Of a DNA stretch of 48,025 bases, positions 16,957 to 25,107 are shown in pieces. The notes beneath the pieces were generated by a model. The model saw only the letters and a list, made by a program, of their open reading frames with translations, did not search any database and was not told the DNA's origin. The stretch is from Flavonifractor avistercoris (lineage in GTDB: Bacteria > Bacillota > Clostridia > Oscillospirales > Oscillospiraceae): positions 1-48,025 of the forward strand of contig DWXT01000069.1 of NCBI GenBank assembly GCA_019119085.1, written 5' to 3'. A program made the translations under genes and the position numbers. Positions within the stretch are counted from its first letter, which is position 1, and every line of letters begins with the position of its first letter.

Positions 16957-17451
16957 ATGCGGCGAGAGCGTCATATCGGCTATGAGATCAAGGCCCTGTC
17001 CAATCTGATGCGGCGGAAGATGTGGGAACAGGCCGGCCGGCCGGACTGTGACGAGTTTACCGAGATGCAGGGGATGCTGCTGGGATTCCTCTGCCGGAAC
17101 CGGGATCAGGAGATCTTCCAGAAGACACTGGAGGAGGTGTTCTCCATCCGGCGCTCCACGGCCTCCCGGCTGCTGAAAAACATGGAGGCGGAGGGGCTGA
17201 TTGTCCGCCTTCCGGTGAGCCGGGACGCCAGGCTCAAGCGGGTGATGGTCACGCCAAAGGCGGAGGCCCTCAACCAGCAGGCGGCGGTTCGCATCCAGTA
17301 TGTGGAGGCGGCGCTGACCCGGGGACTGACCCAGGCGGAGCTCGACCAGTTCATGGCGACGGTGGAGAAGCTCAAGCACAATCTGACGGAGCTGTCCAAT
17401 CCGCGGCCTGAGGCGGAGCGATCGGCGGACAGTCCTCATGCTAACAGTTAG
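16957..17451 (+). CDS. MarR-family transcriptional regulator
   Basis: 164 residues with a winged-helix core: a dimerisation helix at the N-terminus, the recognition segment FSIRRSTASRLLKNMEAEGLI, then the wing SRDARLKRVMVTPKAE. The ATG at 16957 follows AAGGAGGTG. It heads an operon with two ABC half-exporters, and copies of one palindrome lie at its promoter and at its own stop codon, so autorepression and control of the exporter by a small ligand is the likely scheme. The ligand is unknown. Confidence 0.92.
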   Translation: MRRERHIGYEIKALSNLMRRKMWEQAGRPDCDEFTEMQGMLLGFLCRNRDQEIFQKTLEEVFSIRRSTASRLLKNMEAEGLIVRLPVSRDARLKRVMVTPKAEALNQQAAVRIQYVEAALTRGLTQAELDQFMATVEKLKHNLTELSNPRPEAERSADSPHANS

Positions 17452-17452
17452 C
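17440..17452 (+). promoter_or_regulatory. Putative MarR operator 2 (perfect palindrome)
   Basis: GCTAAC-A-GTTAGC, overlapping the marR stop codon (17449-17451) and ending 29 bp before the first exporter gene. No clear promoter lies in the gap, so it could act as a roadblock or mark a second, weak start. Confidence 0.6.
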
Positions 17453-17481
17453 AGGCGAATTTCACCCAAGGAGGGAACCCT

Positions 17482-19221
17482 ATGAAGAAAAAACGCAGCA
17501 TAGCGGGCTGTATCAAGGAGTTCTGGCCGGCCACTATTCTGACGCCGGTTTTCGTCATCGGCGAGGTGGTCTTTGACGTGCTGATCCCCACGATGACCGG
17601 CAAGCTGCTGGACGAGGGCGTGGAGGCCGGCAGCATGCACCACATCGCCCTCTACGGCCTGACGGTCGTGGCCATGGCGCTGGTGGCTCTGCTGCTGGGC
17701 GCCCTGTCCGGCCGCTTTACGGCCAAGGCATCCACCGGCCTGTCCCGCAATTTGCGGCGGGAGATGTACGCCAACGTCCAGAAATTTTCCTTTTCCAACA
17801 TTGACAAGTACTCCACCGGCGGCATCATCACCCGCCTGACCACCGACGTGACCAACGTGCAGATGGCCTTCATGATGATCATCCGCATCGCGGTGCGCTG
17901 CCCCATCATGCTCATCTGTGCCTGGGTGATGACCTTTACCATCAACCCCCAGCTGGCCCTGGTCTTCCTGGTCGTGATCCCGGTTCTGGCGCTGGGCCTG
18001 CTCTTCATCATGACCCGCGCCCATCCCATCTTTGAGCGGGTGTTCAAAAAGTACGACTGGATGAACAACGTGGTGCAGGAGAACCTGCTGGGCATCCGGG
18101 TGGTCAAGTCCTTCGTGCGGGAGGAGCACGAGAAGGAGAAATTCGGCAAGGTCTCCAAGGAGATCTACCTGGACTTCTCCAAGGCCGAGAAGATTCTGGC
18201 CTTCAACAGCCCCCTGATGCAGCTGTGCGTGGCCGCCTGCATCCTCACGGTGTCCTGGCTGGGCGCCCACCTGATCGTGGACGGCTCCATGACCACCGGC
18301 CAGCTCACCAGCATGTTCAGCTATATCATGATGATCCTCATGAACCTGATGATGCTGTCCATGGTGGTGGTCATGATCGTCATCGCCCGCGCCTCTGCCG
18401 AGCGTATCACCGAGCTGCTCAACGAGGAGAGCGACCTCCAGAACGGCCCCAACCCCATCGAGGAGGTCAAGGACGGCTCCGTGGTGTTTGAGAACGTCAG
18501 CTTCAGCTATGCCAAGGATCCCTCCAAGGAGTGCCTGAAGGACGTGAACCTGACCATCAAATCCGGCGAGACGGTGGGCATCCTGGGCGGCACCGGCACC
18601 TCCAAGACCACTCTGGTGCAGCTCATTCCCCGCCTGTACGACGCCACCGAGGGCCGCGTGCTGGTAGGCGGCGTGGACGTGCGGGACTACGACATGGAGG
18701 CCCTGCGGGAGCAGGTTGCCATGGTGCTCCAGAAGAACGTGCTCTTCTCCGGCACCATCAAGGACAACCTGCGCTGGGGCAACAAGGAGGCCACCGACGA
18801 GGAGATGGTTCGGGTGTGCAGGCTGGCCCAGGCCGACCCCTTCATCCAGGAGTTCCCCGACAAGTACGACACCTACATCGAGCAGGGCGGCTCCAACGTG
18901 TCCGGCGGCCAGAAGCAGCGGCTGTGTATCGCCCGGGCCCTGCTGAAGAAGCCCAAGATCCTCATTCTGGACGACTCCACCTCCGCCGTGGACACCAAGA
19001 CCGACGCCCTGATCCGCAAGGCCTTCCGGGAGGAGATCCCCGAGACCACCAAGTTCATCATCGCCCAGCGCATCTCCTCCATTGAGGATGCCGACAAGAT
19101 CCTGGTGATGGACGGCGGCAGGATCGCCGCCATGGGCACCCACGCGGAGCTGCTCCAGACCTGTGACATCTACCGCGAAATCTATGAGTCCCAGACGAAG
19201 GGAGGCAGCGACGATGAATAA
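17482..19221 (+). CDS. ABC exporter half-transporter, degenerate-site subunit
   Basis: 579 residues: an N-terminal six-helix exporter domain (about 15-310) and a nucleotide-binding domain (about 335-575). Several hallmarks of a non-catalytic site are present: Walker A reads GGTGTSKT (369-376, Ser374 replaces Gly), the residue after Walker B Asp497 is Asp498 instead of Glu, and the switch position is Gln529 instead of His. The signature VSGGQ is intact and would complete the partner's active site. This is the TM287/TM288 type of heterodimeric exporter, often moving lipids or drugs. It overlaps the next gene by 8 bp. Substrate unknown. Confidence 0.93.
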   Translation: MKKKRSIAGCIKEFWPATILTPVFVIGEVVFDVLIPTMTGKLLDEGVEAGSMHHIALYGLTVVAMALVALLLGALSGRFTAKASTGLSRNLRREMYANVQKFSFSNIDKYSTGGIITRLTTDVTNVQMAFMMIIRIAVRCPIMLICAWVMTFTINPQLALVFLVVIPVLALGLLFIMTRAHPIFERVFKKYDWMNNVVQENLLGIRVVKSFVREEHEKEKFGKVSKEIYLDFSKAEKILAFNSPLMQLCVAACILTVSWLGAHLIVDGSMTTGQLTSMFSYIMMILMNLMMLSMVVVMIVIARASAERITELLNEESDLQNGPNPIEEVKDGSVVFENVSFSYAKDPSKECLKDVNLTIKSGETVGILGGTGTSKTTLVQLIPRLYDATEGRVLVGGVDVRDYDMEALREQVAMVLQKNVLFSGTIKDNLRWGNKEATDEEMVRVCRLAQADPFIQEFPDKYDTYIEQGGSNVSGGQKQRLCIARALLKKPKILILDDSTSAVDTKTDALIRKAFREEIPETTKFIIAQRISSIEDADKILVMDGGRIAAMGTHAELLQTCDIYREIYESQTKGGSDDE

Positions 19222-21091
19222 GGCTCCGGTGAATCGCAAGCACGTGGTGGGCCGCCTGCTCAGCTACGTGGGCCGCGGCTACCTGGCCCTGTTTGTGGTG
19301 GTCATCCTGTGCATCCTGGTCAGCGCCGTGGCCTCCGTGTCCGGCTCCCTGTTCCTGGGCACCCTGATTGACAACTACATCGTGCCCCTGGCCGCCATGG
19401 CCAATCCGGATTTCAGCGGCCTGCTGCGGGTGATCCTCATGATGGCCTGCCTGTATCTTGTGGGCGCCCTGTGCGCCTTTGCCTACAACCGCATCATGGT
19501 CACCATCTCCCAGGGCGTGCAGAAGCGCATCCGCGACGATCTGTTCGGCCACATGCAGACCCTGCCCATCAAGTACTTTGACACCCACGCCCACGGCGAC
19601 GTGATGAGCGTCTATTCCAACGACGTGGACACCCTGCGCCAGATGCTCTCCCAGAGCATTCCCCAGGTGATCAACTCGGCCATGATGATCCTGGTCACCT
19701 TTGTCAGCATGCTGGCCACCAACCTGCTGCTCACCGGCGTGGTGATCCTGTGCATCATCGTCATGCTGCTGGTCACCAAGTTCCTGGCCGGCCGCAGCGG
19801 CCGCTATTTCGTCCAGCAGCAGGTGAAGCTGGGCGATCTGAACGGCTATATCGAGGAGATGATCAACGGCCAGAAGGTGGTCAAGGTTTTCTGCCACGAG
19901 GAGGAGGCCCAGGAGGGCTTTGACAAGGTGAACGACGCCCTGTGTGAGAGCGCCGACAAGGCCAACAAGTACGCCAACATCCTCATGCCCATCCTGATCA
20001 ACATCGGCAACGTCCAGTACGTGATCGTGGCCATGGCCGGCGGCGCGCTGGCCCTGGGCGGCATCGACGCCGGCATCACCCTGGGCACCATCGCCACCTT
20101 CCTCCAGCTCTCCAAGAGCTTTTCCAACCCCATCAGCCAGATTTCCCAGCAGTTCAACTCCGTGGTCATGGCCCTGGCGGGCGCCCAGCGGATCTTCAAT
20201 CTGATGGATGAGTCCTCCGAGGAGGATCACGGCACCGTCACCCTGGTGAACGTGTCCTATGACAAGGACGGCCAGACCCTGGTGGAGACCCGTGAGCACA
20301 CCAACCTGTGGGCGTGGAAGGTGCCCCAGGCCGACGGCAGCGTCCAGTATGTCAAGCTGGCCGGCGACGTGCGCTTCGACCACGTGGACTTCGCCTACGA
20401 GGAGGGCAAGACCATCCTCCACGACATCAGCCTGTTCGCCAAGCCCGGCCAGAAGCTGGCCTTCGTGGGCGCCACCGGCGCGGGCAAGACCACCATTACC
20501 AACCTGATCAACCGCTTCTACGACATCGCCGACGGCAAGATCCACTACGACGGCATCTCCATCAACGACATCAAGAAGCCGGATCTCCGCCGCTCCCTGG
20601 GTATCGTGCTCCAGGACACCAACCTGTTCACCGGCACCGTCCGGGAGAACATCCGCTACGGCAACCTGGACGCCACCGACGAGGAGGTGGAGGCCGCCGC
20701 CGTGCTGGCCAACGCCGACGACTTCATCCGCCGCCTGCCCCAGGGCTATGACACCATGCTCACCGGCAATGGCGCCAACCTGTCCCAGGGCCAGCGGCAG
20801 CTCATCGCCATCGCCCGGGCCGCCGTGGCCGACCCGCCGGTGATGATCCTGGACGAGGCCACCTCCTCCATCGACACCCGCACCGAGGCCATTGTCCAGC
20901 GGGGCATGGACGCCCTGATGAGCGGCCGCACCGTGTTCGTCATCGCCCACCGCCTGTCCACCGTCCGCAACTCCGACGCCATCATGGTGCTGGATCACGG
21001 CCGCATCGTGGAGCGGGGCGACCACGAGGATCTGATCCAGCAGCACGGCATCTACTATCAGCTCTATACCGGCGCTTTTGAACTGGAGTAA
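19214..21091 (+). CDS. ABC exporter half-transporter, catalytic-site subunit
   Basis: 625 residues. A six-helix transmembrane domain (about 20-330), then a spacer of about 45 residues rich in charged residues, then the nucleotide-binding domain with Walker A GATGAGKT (419-426), Walker B LDE (D547, E548) and switch His579. Its own signature is LSQGQ (523-527) rather than LSGGQ, which pairs with the partner's degenerate Walker motifs, as in TM288. Together the two proteins form one exporter with a single hydrolytic site. The ATG at 19214 overlaps the upstream stop; no strong terminator follows directly. Confidence 0.93.
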   Translation: MNKAPVNRKHVVGRLLSYVGRGYLALFVVVILCILVSAVASVSGSLFLGTLIDNYIVPLAAMANPDFSGLLRVILMMACLYLVGALCAFAYNRIMVTISQGVQKRIRDDLFGHMQTLPIKYFDTHAHGDVMSVYSNDVDTLRQMLSQSIPQVINSAMMILVTFVSMLATNLLLTGVVILCIIVMLLVTKFLAGRSGRYFVQQQVKLGDLNGYIEEMINGQKVVKVFCHEEEAQEGFDKVNDALCESADKANKYANILMPILINIGNVQYVIVAMAGGALALGGIDAGITLGTIATFLQLSKSFSNPISQISQQFNSVVMALAGAQRIFNLMDESSEEDHGTVTLVNVSYDKDGQTLVETREHTNLWAWKVPQADGSVQYVKLAGDVRFDHVDFAYEEGKTILHDISLFAKPGQKLAFVGATGAGKTTITNLINRFYDIADGKIHYDGISINDIKKPDLRRSLGIVLQDTNLFTGTVRENIRYGNLDATDEEVEAAAVLANADDFIRRLPQGYDTMLTGNGANLSQGQRQLIAIARAAVADPPVMILDEATSSIDTRTEAIVQRGMDALMSGRTVFVIAHRLSTVRNSDAIMVLDHGRIVERGDHEDLIQQHGIYYQLYTGAFELE

Positions 21092-21114
21092 AATCCGCAC
21101 CTACAGCCCATTCC

Positions 21115-21127
21115 GGCATAGAATGGA
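21115..21127 (+). promoter_or_regulatory. Possible sporulation-sigma -10 element
   Basis: GGCATAGAATGGA. CATAGAAT matches the sigma-E -10 consensus CATACA(A/C)T at seven of eight positions, and the same 13-mer stands upstream of cotJ (41515-41527). No convincing -35 was found. Confidence 0.4.
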
Positions 21128-21202
21128 TTGAAACCGGGCCGGAGGCGGTCTTCCGCCGCCCCGGCGCCAGGTTTCCATCTTCATACCGGGAGGTACTTCA
21201 TA

Positions 21203-21352
21203 ATGGGGTGCAATAATGGCTACGGATTCGGCGGCGGCGGTTGCCTGTGGATCATCCTGATCATCATCCTGCTTTGCTGCTGCTGCGGCGGCAACAGCTG
21301 GGGCGGCAATGGCTGCGGCTGCAACAACGGCTGCGGCAGCAGCTGCTGCTGA
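21203..21352 (+). CDS. Small Cys/Gly-rich membrane peptide, probable spore protein
   Basis: 49 residues with 11 cysteines. A Gly/Asn-rich start is followed by a short hydrophobic helix (15-24), a CCCC run (25-28), then a Gly/Asn/Cys tail. The start at 21203 is set by GGGAGG upstream; a longer in-frame start at 21128 lacks one. The composition recalls the short YjcZ-like and coat-associated peptides of spore formers, but no firm family match can be claimed by eye. A strong terminator follows, and a CATAGAAT element precedes it, so it is likely a monocistronic sporulation gene. Confidence 0.6.
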   Translation: MGCNNGYGFGGGGCLWIILIIILLCCCCGGNSWGGNGCGCNNGCGSSCC

Positions 21353-21387
21353 GTACAGACCGTCAGAGCCGGAAGAAGGCAGAAAGA

Positions 21388-21423
21388 CGCGCCGCGGGGC
21401 TGAGTCCCGCGGCGCGCTTTTTT
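21388..21423 (+). terminator. Terminator after the Cys-rich peptide gene
   Basis: An 11-bp all-GC stem, CGCGCCGCGGG (21388-21398) with 21406-21416, a 7-nt loop, then CTTTTTT. Confidence 0.93.
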
Positions 21424-21458
21424 CAGGAAAAGAAAACAGCGGAAAGGAAGGAACAACC

Positions 21459-22223
21459 ATGGAACAGCGTGTTACCGCACTCTATTTCAGCCCCACCCAC
21501 GGAACCCGCGCCTATGTCCGGGCCGTGGCGGCGGCCATTCCCGGCGAGCACCGGGAGGTGGATCTCACCCGCCCGGAGGAGCGGAGAAAGGAATATCACT
21601 TTACAGAAAACGACCTGGTGATCCTGGGCGTACCGGTGTACTACGGCCGGGTGCCGGAGGTGGAGGGCCTGCTGGACGGCCTCCACGGCGGGAACACCCC
21701 CGTCATTCTGCTGGCGGTGTACGGAAACCGGCTCATTGACGACGCCCTGGTGGAGCTGAGCGACCTGTGCGCCGCCCGGGGCTTCCGCACCCTGGCGGCC
21801 GGGTCTTTTGTGGCTCCCCACACCTTCTCGGCCAAGGTGGGGAAGGGCCGGCCCAGCGAGGCGGATCTGGCCGCGGCGGCGGATCTGGGCCGCCGGGCGG
21901 CGGACAAGCTGTCCGGGGCGTGGGAGCCCCCGGCGCTGCCGGGGAACCGGCCCTACCGGGACTTCCAGCGGGCCCCCTTCTATCCGGAGGGGGACGGGAG
22001 CTGCACCGGCTGCGGCGCCTGCGCCCGGGCCTGCCCGGTGGAGGCCATCGACCCGGCCGCTCCCCGGGAGACCGACGGGGAGAAGTGCATCCGCTGCCTG
22101 GCCTGTGTCCACGCCTGCCCAACCGGCAGCCGCAGGGTGGAGGGGGCGGCCTTTTCCGCCACCGTGGCCCATCTGGAGGAGGCCCTCACCAAGACGGAGC
22201 GGCCCCCGGAGCTGTATCTCTAA
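21459..22223 (+). CDS. Flavodoxin-ferredoxin fusion (EFR1-type)
   Basis: 254 residues. The N-terminal half is flavodoxin-like, with the FMN phosphate loop SPTHGTRAYV near residue 11 and VPVYYGRVP further on. The C-terminal part carries two 4Fe-4S motifs, CTGCGACARACP and CIRCLACVHACP. Such proteins shuttle electrons between FMN and iron-sulfur clusters in the cytosol; the partner is unknown. The ATG at 21459 follows GGAAAGGAAGG. The gene stands alone between two terminators. Confidence 0.9.
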   Translation: MEQRVTALYFSPTHGTRAYVRAVAAAIPGEHREVDLTRPEERRKEYHFTENDLVILGVPVYYGRVPEVEGLLDGLHGGNTPVILLAVYGNRLIDDALVELSDLCAARGFRTLAAGSFVAPHTFSAKVGKGRPSEADLAAAADLGRRAADKLSGAWEPPALPGNRPYRDFQRAPFYPEGDGSCTGCGACARACPVEAIDPAAPRETDGEKCIRCLACVHACPTGSRRVEGAAFSATVAHLEEALTKTERPPELYL

Positions 22224-22227
22224 ATCC

Positions 22228-22269
22228 CCAAAAGCGGAGGTGCGCCGTATGGCGCACCTCCGCTTTTGG
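22228..22269. terminator. Bidirectional terminator between convergent genes
   Basis: A perfect 19-bp stem (22228-22246 with 22251-22269) with a GTAT loop. It serves the ferredoxin gene on the plus strand and the histidine kinase gene on the minus strand. The CCAAAA/TTTTGG ends provide short T-runs in both directions. Confidence 0.93.
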
Positions 22270-22275
22270 ATATTC

Positions 22276-24279
22276 CTATATGGTTTCCTCCTGGGGCGGC
22301 CGCTCCATGGTGAGGGGGAAGGAGACCGCGGCGGTGAACAGATCCGCCTGAGTCTGGATGGAAAACGTGCCGCCGCAGGCCTCGGTGAAGGTGCGGGCGA
22401 TGGACAGGCCCAGGCCGCTGCCCCCGTCGGTGCGGCTCTCGTCCCCCCGGACGAACCGCTCGGTGAGATCCACCCCGTCGGGCAGCTCCTCCCTGGAGGT
22501 GTTGCGCACCATGGCCGTGGCCTGGAGCCCCTCCACGGTGAGATCCAGGTAGACCCGGGAGCCGGGCAGGGAGTATTTCAGCGCGTTGCCGATCAGGTTC
22601 TGGAACACCCGGTAGAGCCGGTCGCCGTCGGCGGCGATCCACACCGGCGCATCGGGCAGGCGGGGCTTGAGGCTCAGGCCGCTGTCCTCGATGGCCTCCT
22701 CCATGTCCGCCAGTGTCTGGCGGAGCATCTTTGCAAAGTCCAACGGCTTTACATCCACCCGCAGGTTGCCGGTAGTGGCCTTGCTCACCTCGAACACGTC
22801 CTGCACCATGGTCTGGAGGCGTTTTGCCTTGTCGGACAGGATGTGGACATAGTCCCGCGCGGCTTCGGGCAGGTCGTCCTCCTGTTTCAGCAGCTCCGCG
22901 TAGCTGATGATGGAGGTGAGGGGGGTTTTCAGATCGTGGGACACGTTGGTGATCAACTCCACCTTCATCCGCTCGCTGCGCATCCGCTCGTCCAGGGCGG
23001 TGCGCAGGCCCGCCTCCATGTGGGAGAGCTGCTCCGCCGCGTCGTGGAAGTCGGACTCCTCCGGCAGGGGAGGGGCCCCCTCCAGTCTGCCCGCCCCGGC
23101 GGCCTCGATGCGGCCCAGCAGGTCATCCAGCTCGGCGGCGGACTGCTTGTTCTCCCGGATCAGCCACACCTGGAGGGCGATCAGAGCCACCCCGGCGGCG
23201 CAGACCAGCGCCAGGAGGACAGGCCACCACCCAATATAAAGCCATCTCGCGTACAGGTAGGGTACCGACATGACGCAGAACAGGAAGAAGGGGATGCAGG
23301 CTGCAAACTGCCAGATCATCCGCCGTTCGGTGCGCTGGGCGGCGGGGTGGCGCAGCAGCTGCCGCCGGAGCAGCCCGGCCAATCCGGCGCACAGGCTCCG
23401 CCCCGCAATATGCCCGAAGTTGTACCGGATGTCGTTGACGTAGAGATAGAACCACCACAGGGCCATGGGCACCGACGCATAGCGCAGGACACCGTAGGTG
23501 AGCGCCTGGTTGGTGACCACCGCCAGACAGCACATGAAGGCCAGGGCGCACATCCACAGGAAGGGAATGAGGAGGAGCAGCTTGAACTCCAGCCACACCC
23601 GCCCGGTGAACCAGGCGATGGCCTGGTCGGCCCGCACCTTGTACCGGTGCCAGACGATAGACCAGGCGGTGAGGGCGATGCCCGCCAGGGCGGGGACGAT
23701 CAGCAGCCAGATCACAAAGGCGCGGATCTGCCGGAGATCATCGAGCAGATAGGAAAAGCTGCTGTAGCCGTCATAGCTGTAGCCGGTGGGATGTTCCGCC
23801 GCCGCCAGGGAGACAGATACATCGGCGTCTGTTTTCGCCGGGAGAGCGACCTGGAAGCTGTCGGAGATCTCACGCCCGTCCTTGTAAACGCGGACAGACT
23901 CCCCGTCGTAGGTCAGCAGGAAGTTGTAGCCCTCCGGAAGCTGGTTGGGCCGCAGCTCGTCGGTGTTGGCAAAGCGGACAGCATCACCCGCCGTGACCAT
24001 GTAGAGCAGGTTGGTGTCCTCCGGCGTCATGGGATCCGCCCCCTCCGGGTCGGCGGCGCTCCGCACCAGAACGGAGAGCCGGTCGGAGAGATAGCTGCGG
24101 AAGCTGTCCGTGGTCTGGTAGTCTGTCCAGAACACGTCCTTCCAGGGGATCACCGCGCTGCCGGCGCCGGCCACAGCTATAATCACCACCAATGCCGTGG
24201 TGTAGATCAGCAGACTAACGCCTGCCACAAAGGCCGTGAAGGCCACGGCGGGCTTAATGCTTTTCGATTTTGTATCCAA
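22276..24279 (-). CDS. Sensor histidine kinase with multi-helix membrane domain
   Basis: 667 residues. One transmembrane helix at about 15-40, an external region at 45-185, then about five more helices (187-208, 233-257, 265-282, 322-345, 350-373), and a cytoplasmic kinase. The phospho-acceptor is H448 in NVSHDLKTP, followed by the N box NLIGNALKY and the G box GGSGLGLS. The only useful start is TTG at 24279, overlapping the response-regulator gene by 26 bp; GTG at 24246 is an alternative. The external region and extra helices suggest sensing of an envelope signal. It pairs with the regulator upstream. Confidence 0.92.
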   Translation of the reverse strand: MDTKSKSIKPAVAFTAFVAGVSLLIYTTALVVIIAVAGAGSAVIPWKDVFWTDYQTTDSFRSYLSDRLSVLVRSAADPEGADPMTPEDTNLLYMVTAGDAVRFANTDELRPNQLPEGYNFLLTYDGESVRVYKDGREISDSFQVALPAKTDADVSVSLAAAEHPTGYSYDGYSSFSYLLDDLRQIRAFVIWLLIVPALAGIALTAWSIVWHRYKVRADQAIAWFTGRVWLEFKLLLLIPFLWMCALAFMCCLAVVTNQALTYGVLRYASVPMALWWFYLYVNDIRYNFGHIAGRSLCAGLAGLLRRQLLRHPAAQRTERRMIWQFAACIPFFLFCVMSVPYLYARWLYIGWWPVLLALVCAAGVALIALQVWLIRENKQSAAELDDLLGRIEAAGAGRLEGAPPLPEESDFHDAAEQLSHMEAGLRTALDERMRSERMKVELITNVSHDLKTPLTSIISYAELLKQEDDLPEAARDYVHILSDKAKRLQTMVQDVFEVSKATTGNLRVDVKPLDFAKMLRQTLADMEEAIEDSGLSLKPRLPDAPVWIAADGDRLYRVFQNLIGNALKYSLPGSRVYLDLTVEGLQATAMVRNTSREELPDGVDLTERFVRGDESRTDGGSGLGLSIARTFTEACGGTFSIQTQADLFTAAVSFPLTMERPPQEETI

Positions 24280-24952
24280 TGCCCCACACCACCTTCAAAT
24301 ACTCGGGCTCCTTCGGGTTGAGCTCAATCTTCTCCCGGATGCGGCGGATGTGTACCATGACGGTGTTCTCGGTGGCATACGCCTCCTCGTTCCACACCCG
24401 GCGGTAGATCTCCTCGGCGGGGAAGATGCGCCCCAGGTTGCGCATGAGCAGATCCACGATTTTCAGCTCCGTGGCCGTCAGCTTCACCGGCTCCCCGTCC
24501 ACCAGCAGCACCCGCTCCTCCGGCTTGTAGCACAGCCGGCCGTTGACAATCTCCCCGCCCTGGCCCTGGGCGTTCACGTCCCCCAGCTGGGTGTACCGCC
24601 GCAGCTGGCTGCGCACCCGGGCCACCAGCTCCTGGGGGTTGAAGGGCTTGGTCACATAGTCGTCCGCCCCCATGGACAGGCCCAGCACCTTGTCGGAGTC
24701 CTCACTCTTGGCGGACAGGACGATGATGGGCAGGTTGCGCTTCTCCCGGATCTTCATCACCGCCGACAGGCCGTCCAGCTGGGGCATCATCACGTCGATG
24801 ATAATGAGCCGCAGCGTGGGATCCAGGGCGCAGTCCAGGGCCTCCATGCCGTTGTAGGCCTTGAGAACCCGGTAGCCCTCCTTCTCCAGCAGAATGGCGA
24901 TGGCCTTGACGATCTCCCTGTCGTCGTCCACCACCAGAATACACTCGTTCAC
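24254..24952 (-). CDS. OmpR-family response regulator
   Basis: 232 residues: a receiver with the acidic DDD triad, phospho-acceptor Asp in IIIDVMMPQLDG, and KPF near its end, then a winged-helix output domain ending VWGIGYKIEK. The GTG at 24952 is chosen because AGGAGGG lies six bases upstream; longer in-frame starts reach into the promoter. Direct repeats of GTAAG type in its upstream region closely resemble those before the VanZ-family gene at 34582, suggesting autoregulation and a shared target. Confidence 0.94.
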   Translation of the reverse strand: MNECILVVDDDREIVKAIAILLEKEGYRVLKAYNGMEALDCALDPTLRLIIIDVMMPQLDGLSAVMKIREKRNLPIIVLSAKSEDSDKVLGLSMGADDYVTKPFNPQELVARVRSQLRRYTQLGDVNAQGQGGEIVNGRLCYKPEERVLLVDGEPVKLTATELKIVDLLMRNLGRIFPAEEIYRRVWNEEAYATENTVMVHIRRIREKIELNPKEPEYLKVVWGIGYKIEKH

Positions 24953-24974
24953 ACAAATCCCTCCTATGCCCGGT

Positions 24975-25059
24975 ATCATACCAGCTCTTTCTGTCAAAGA
25001 GCATGAGACAATTCTGACAAATCTCTTACAATCATAGCAGATCCGCCGGAGCGGGGCAA
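24975..25059 (-). promoter_or_regulatory. Promoter region of the two-component operon
   Basis: Reading on the minus strand: TTGCCC (25059-25054), 17 bp, TATGAT (25036-25031) with a TGC extension gives one promoter. A second TATGAT with TGG extension (24980-24975) lies closer to the gene and has no good -35, as expected for an activated start. The repeat site 25029-25014 sits between the two. Confidence 0.55.
25014..25029 (-). promoter_or_regulatory. Direct-repeat site, putative response-regulator box
   Basis: On the minus strand GTAAGAGATTTGTCAG: two GTnAG half-sites 11 bp apart. It matches the VanZ upstream site at 34494-34509 in 14 of 16 positions. Confidence 0.55.
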
Positions 25060-25062
25060 TGG

Positions 25063-25095
25063 AAAACGGCACGCCCGAAACCGGGCGCGCCGTTT
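25063..25095 (-). terminator. Terminator of the sigma/anti-sigma-like operon
   Basis: Two arms of 14 nt with one mismatch and a 4-nt loop, followed on the minus strand by TTTT then CC. It ends the gene at 25108-26523. Confidence 0.6.
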
Positions 25096-25107
25096 GGGGG
25101 GAGAGGG

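Noticed and set aside
16894..21100. Two long minus-strand frames (781 and 680 codons) opposite marR and the ABC exporter genes
   Set aside because: No ribosome binding sites and no recognisable domains; the plus-strand genes have full ABC and MarR motifs. They are shadows of codon-biased genes.
21808..24321. An 837-codon plus-strand frame across the ferredoxin and histidine kinase genes
   Set aside because: It crosses the strong bidirectional terminator at 22228-22269 and is out of frame with or antisense to two well-supported genes.
24991..24997. TTGACA on the minus strand upstream of the response regulator considered as a -35 box
   Set aside because: It is only 11 bp from the TATGAT at 24980-24975, too short a spacer for sigma-A.
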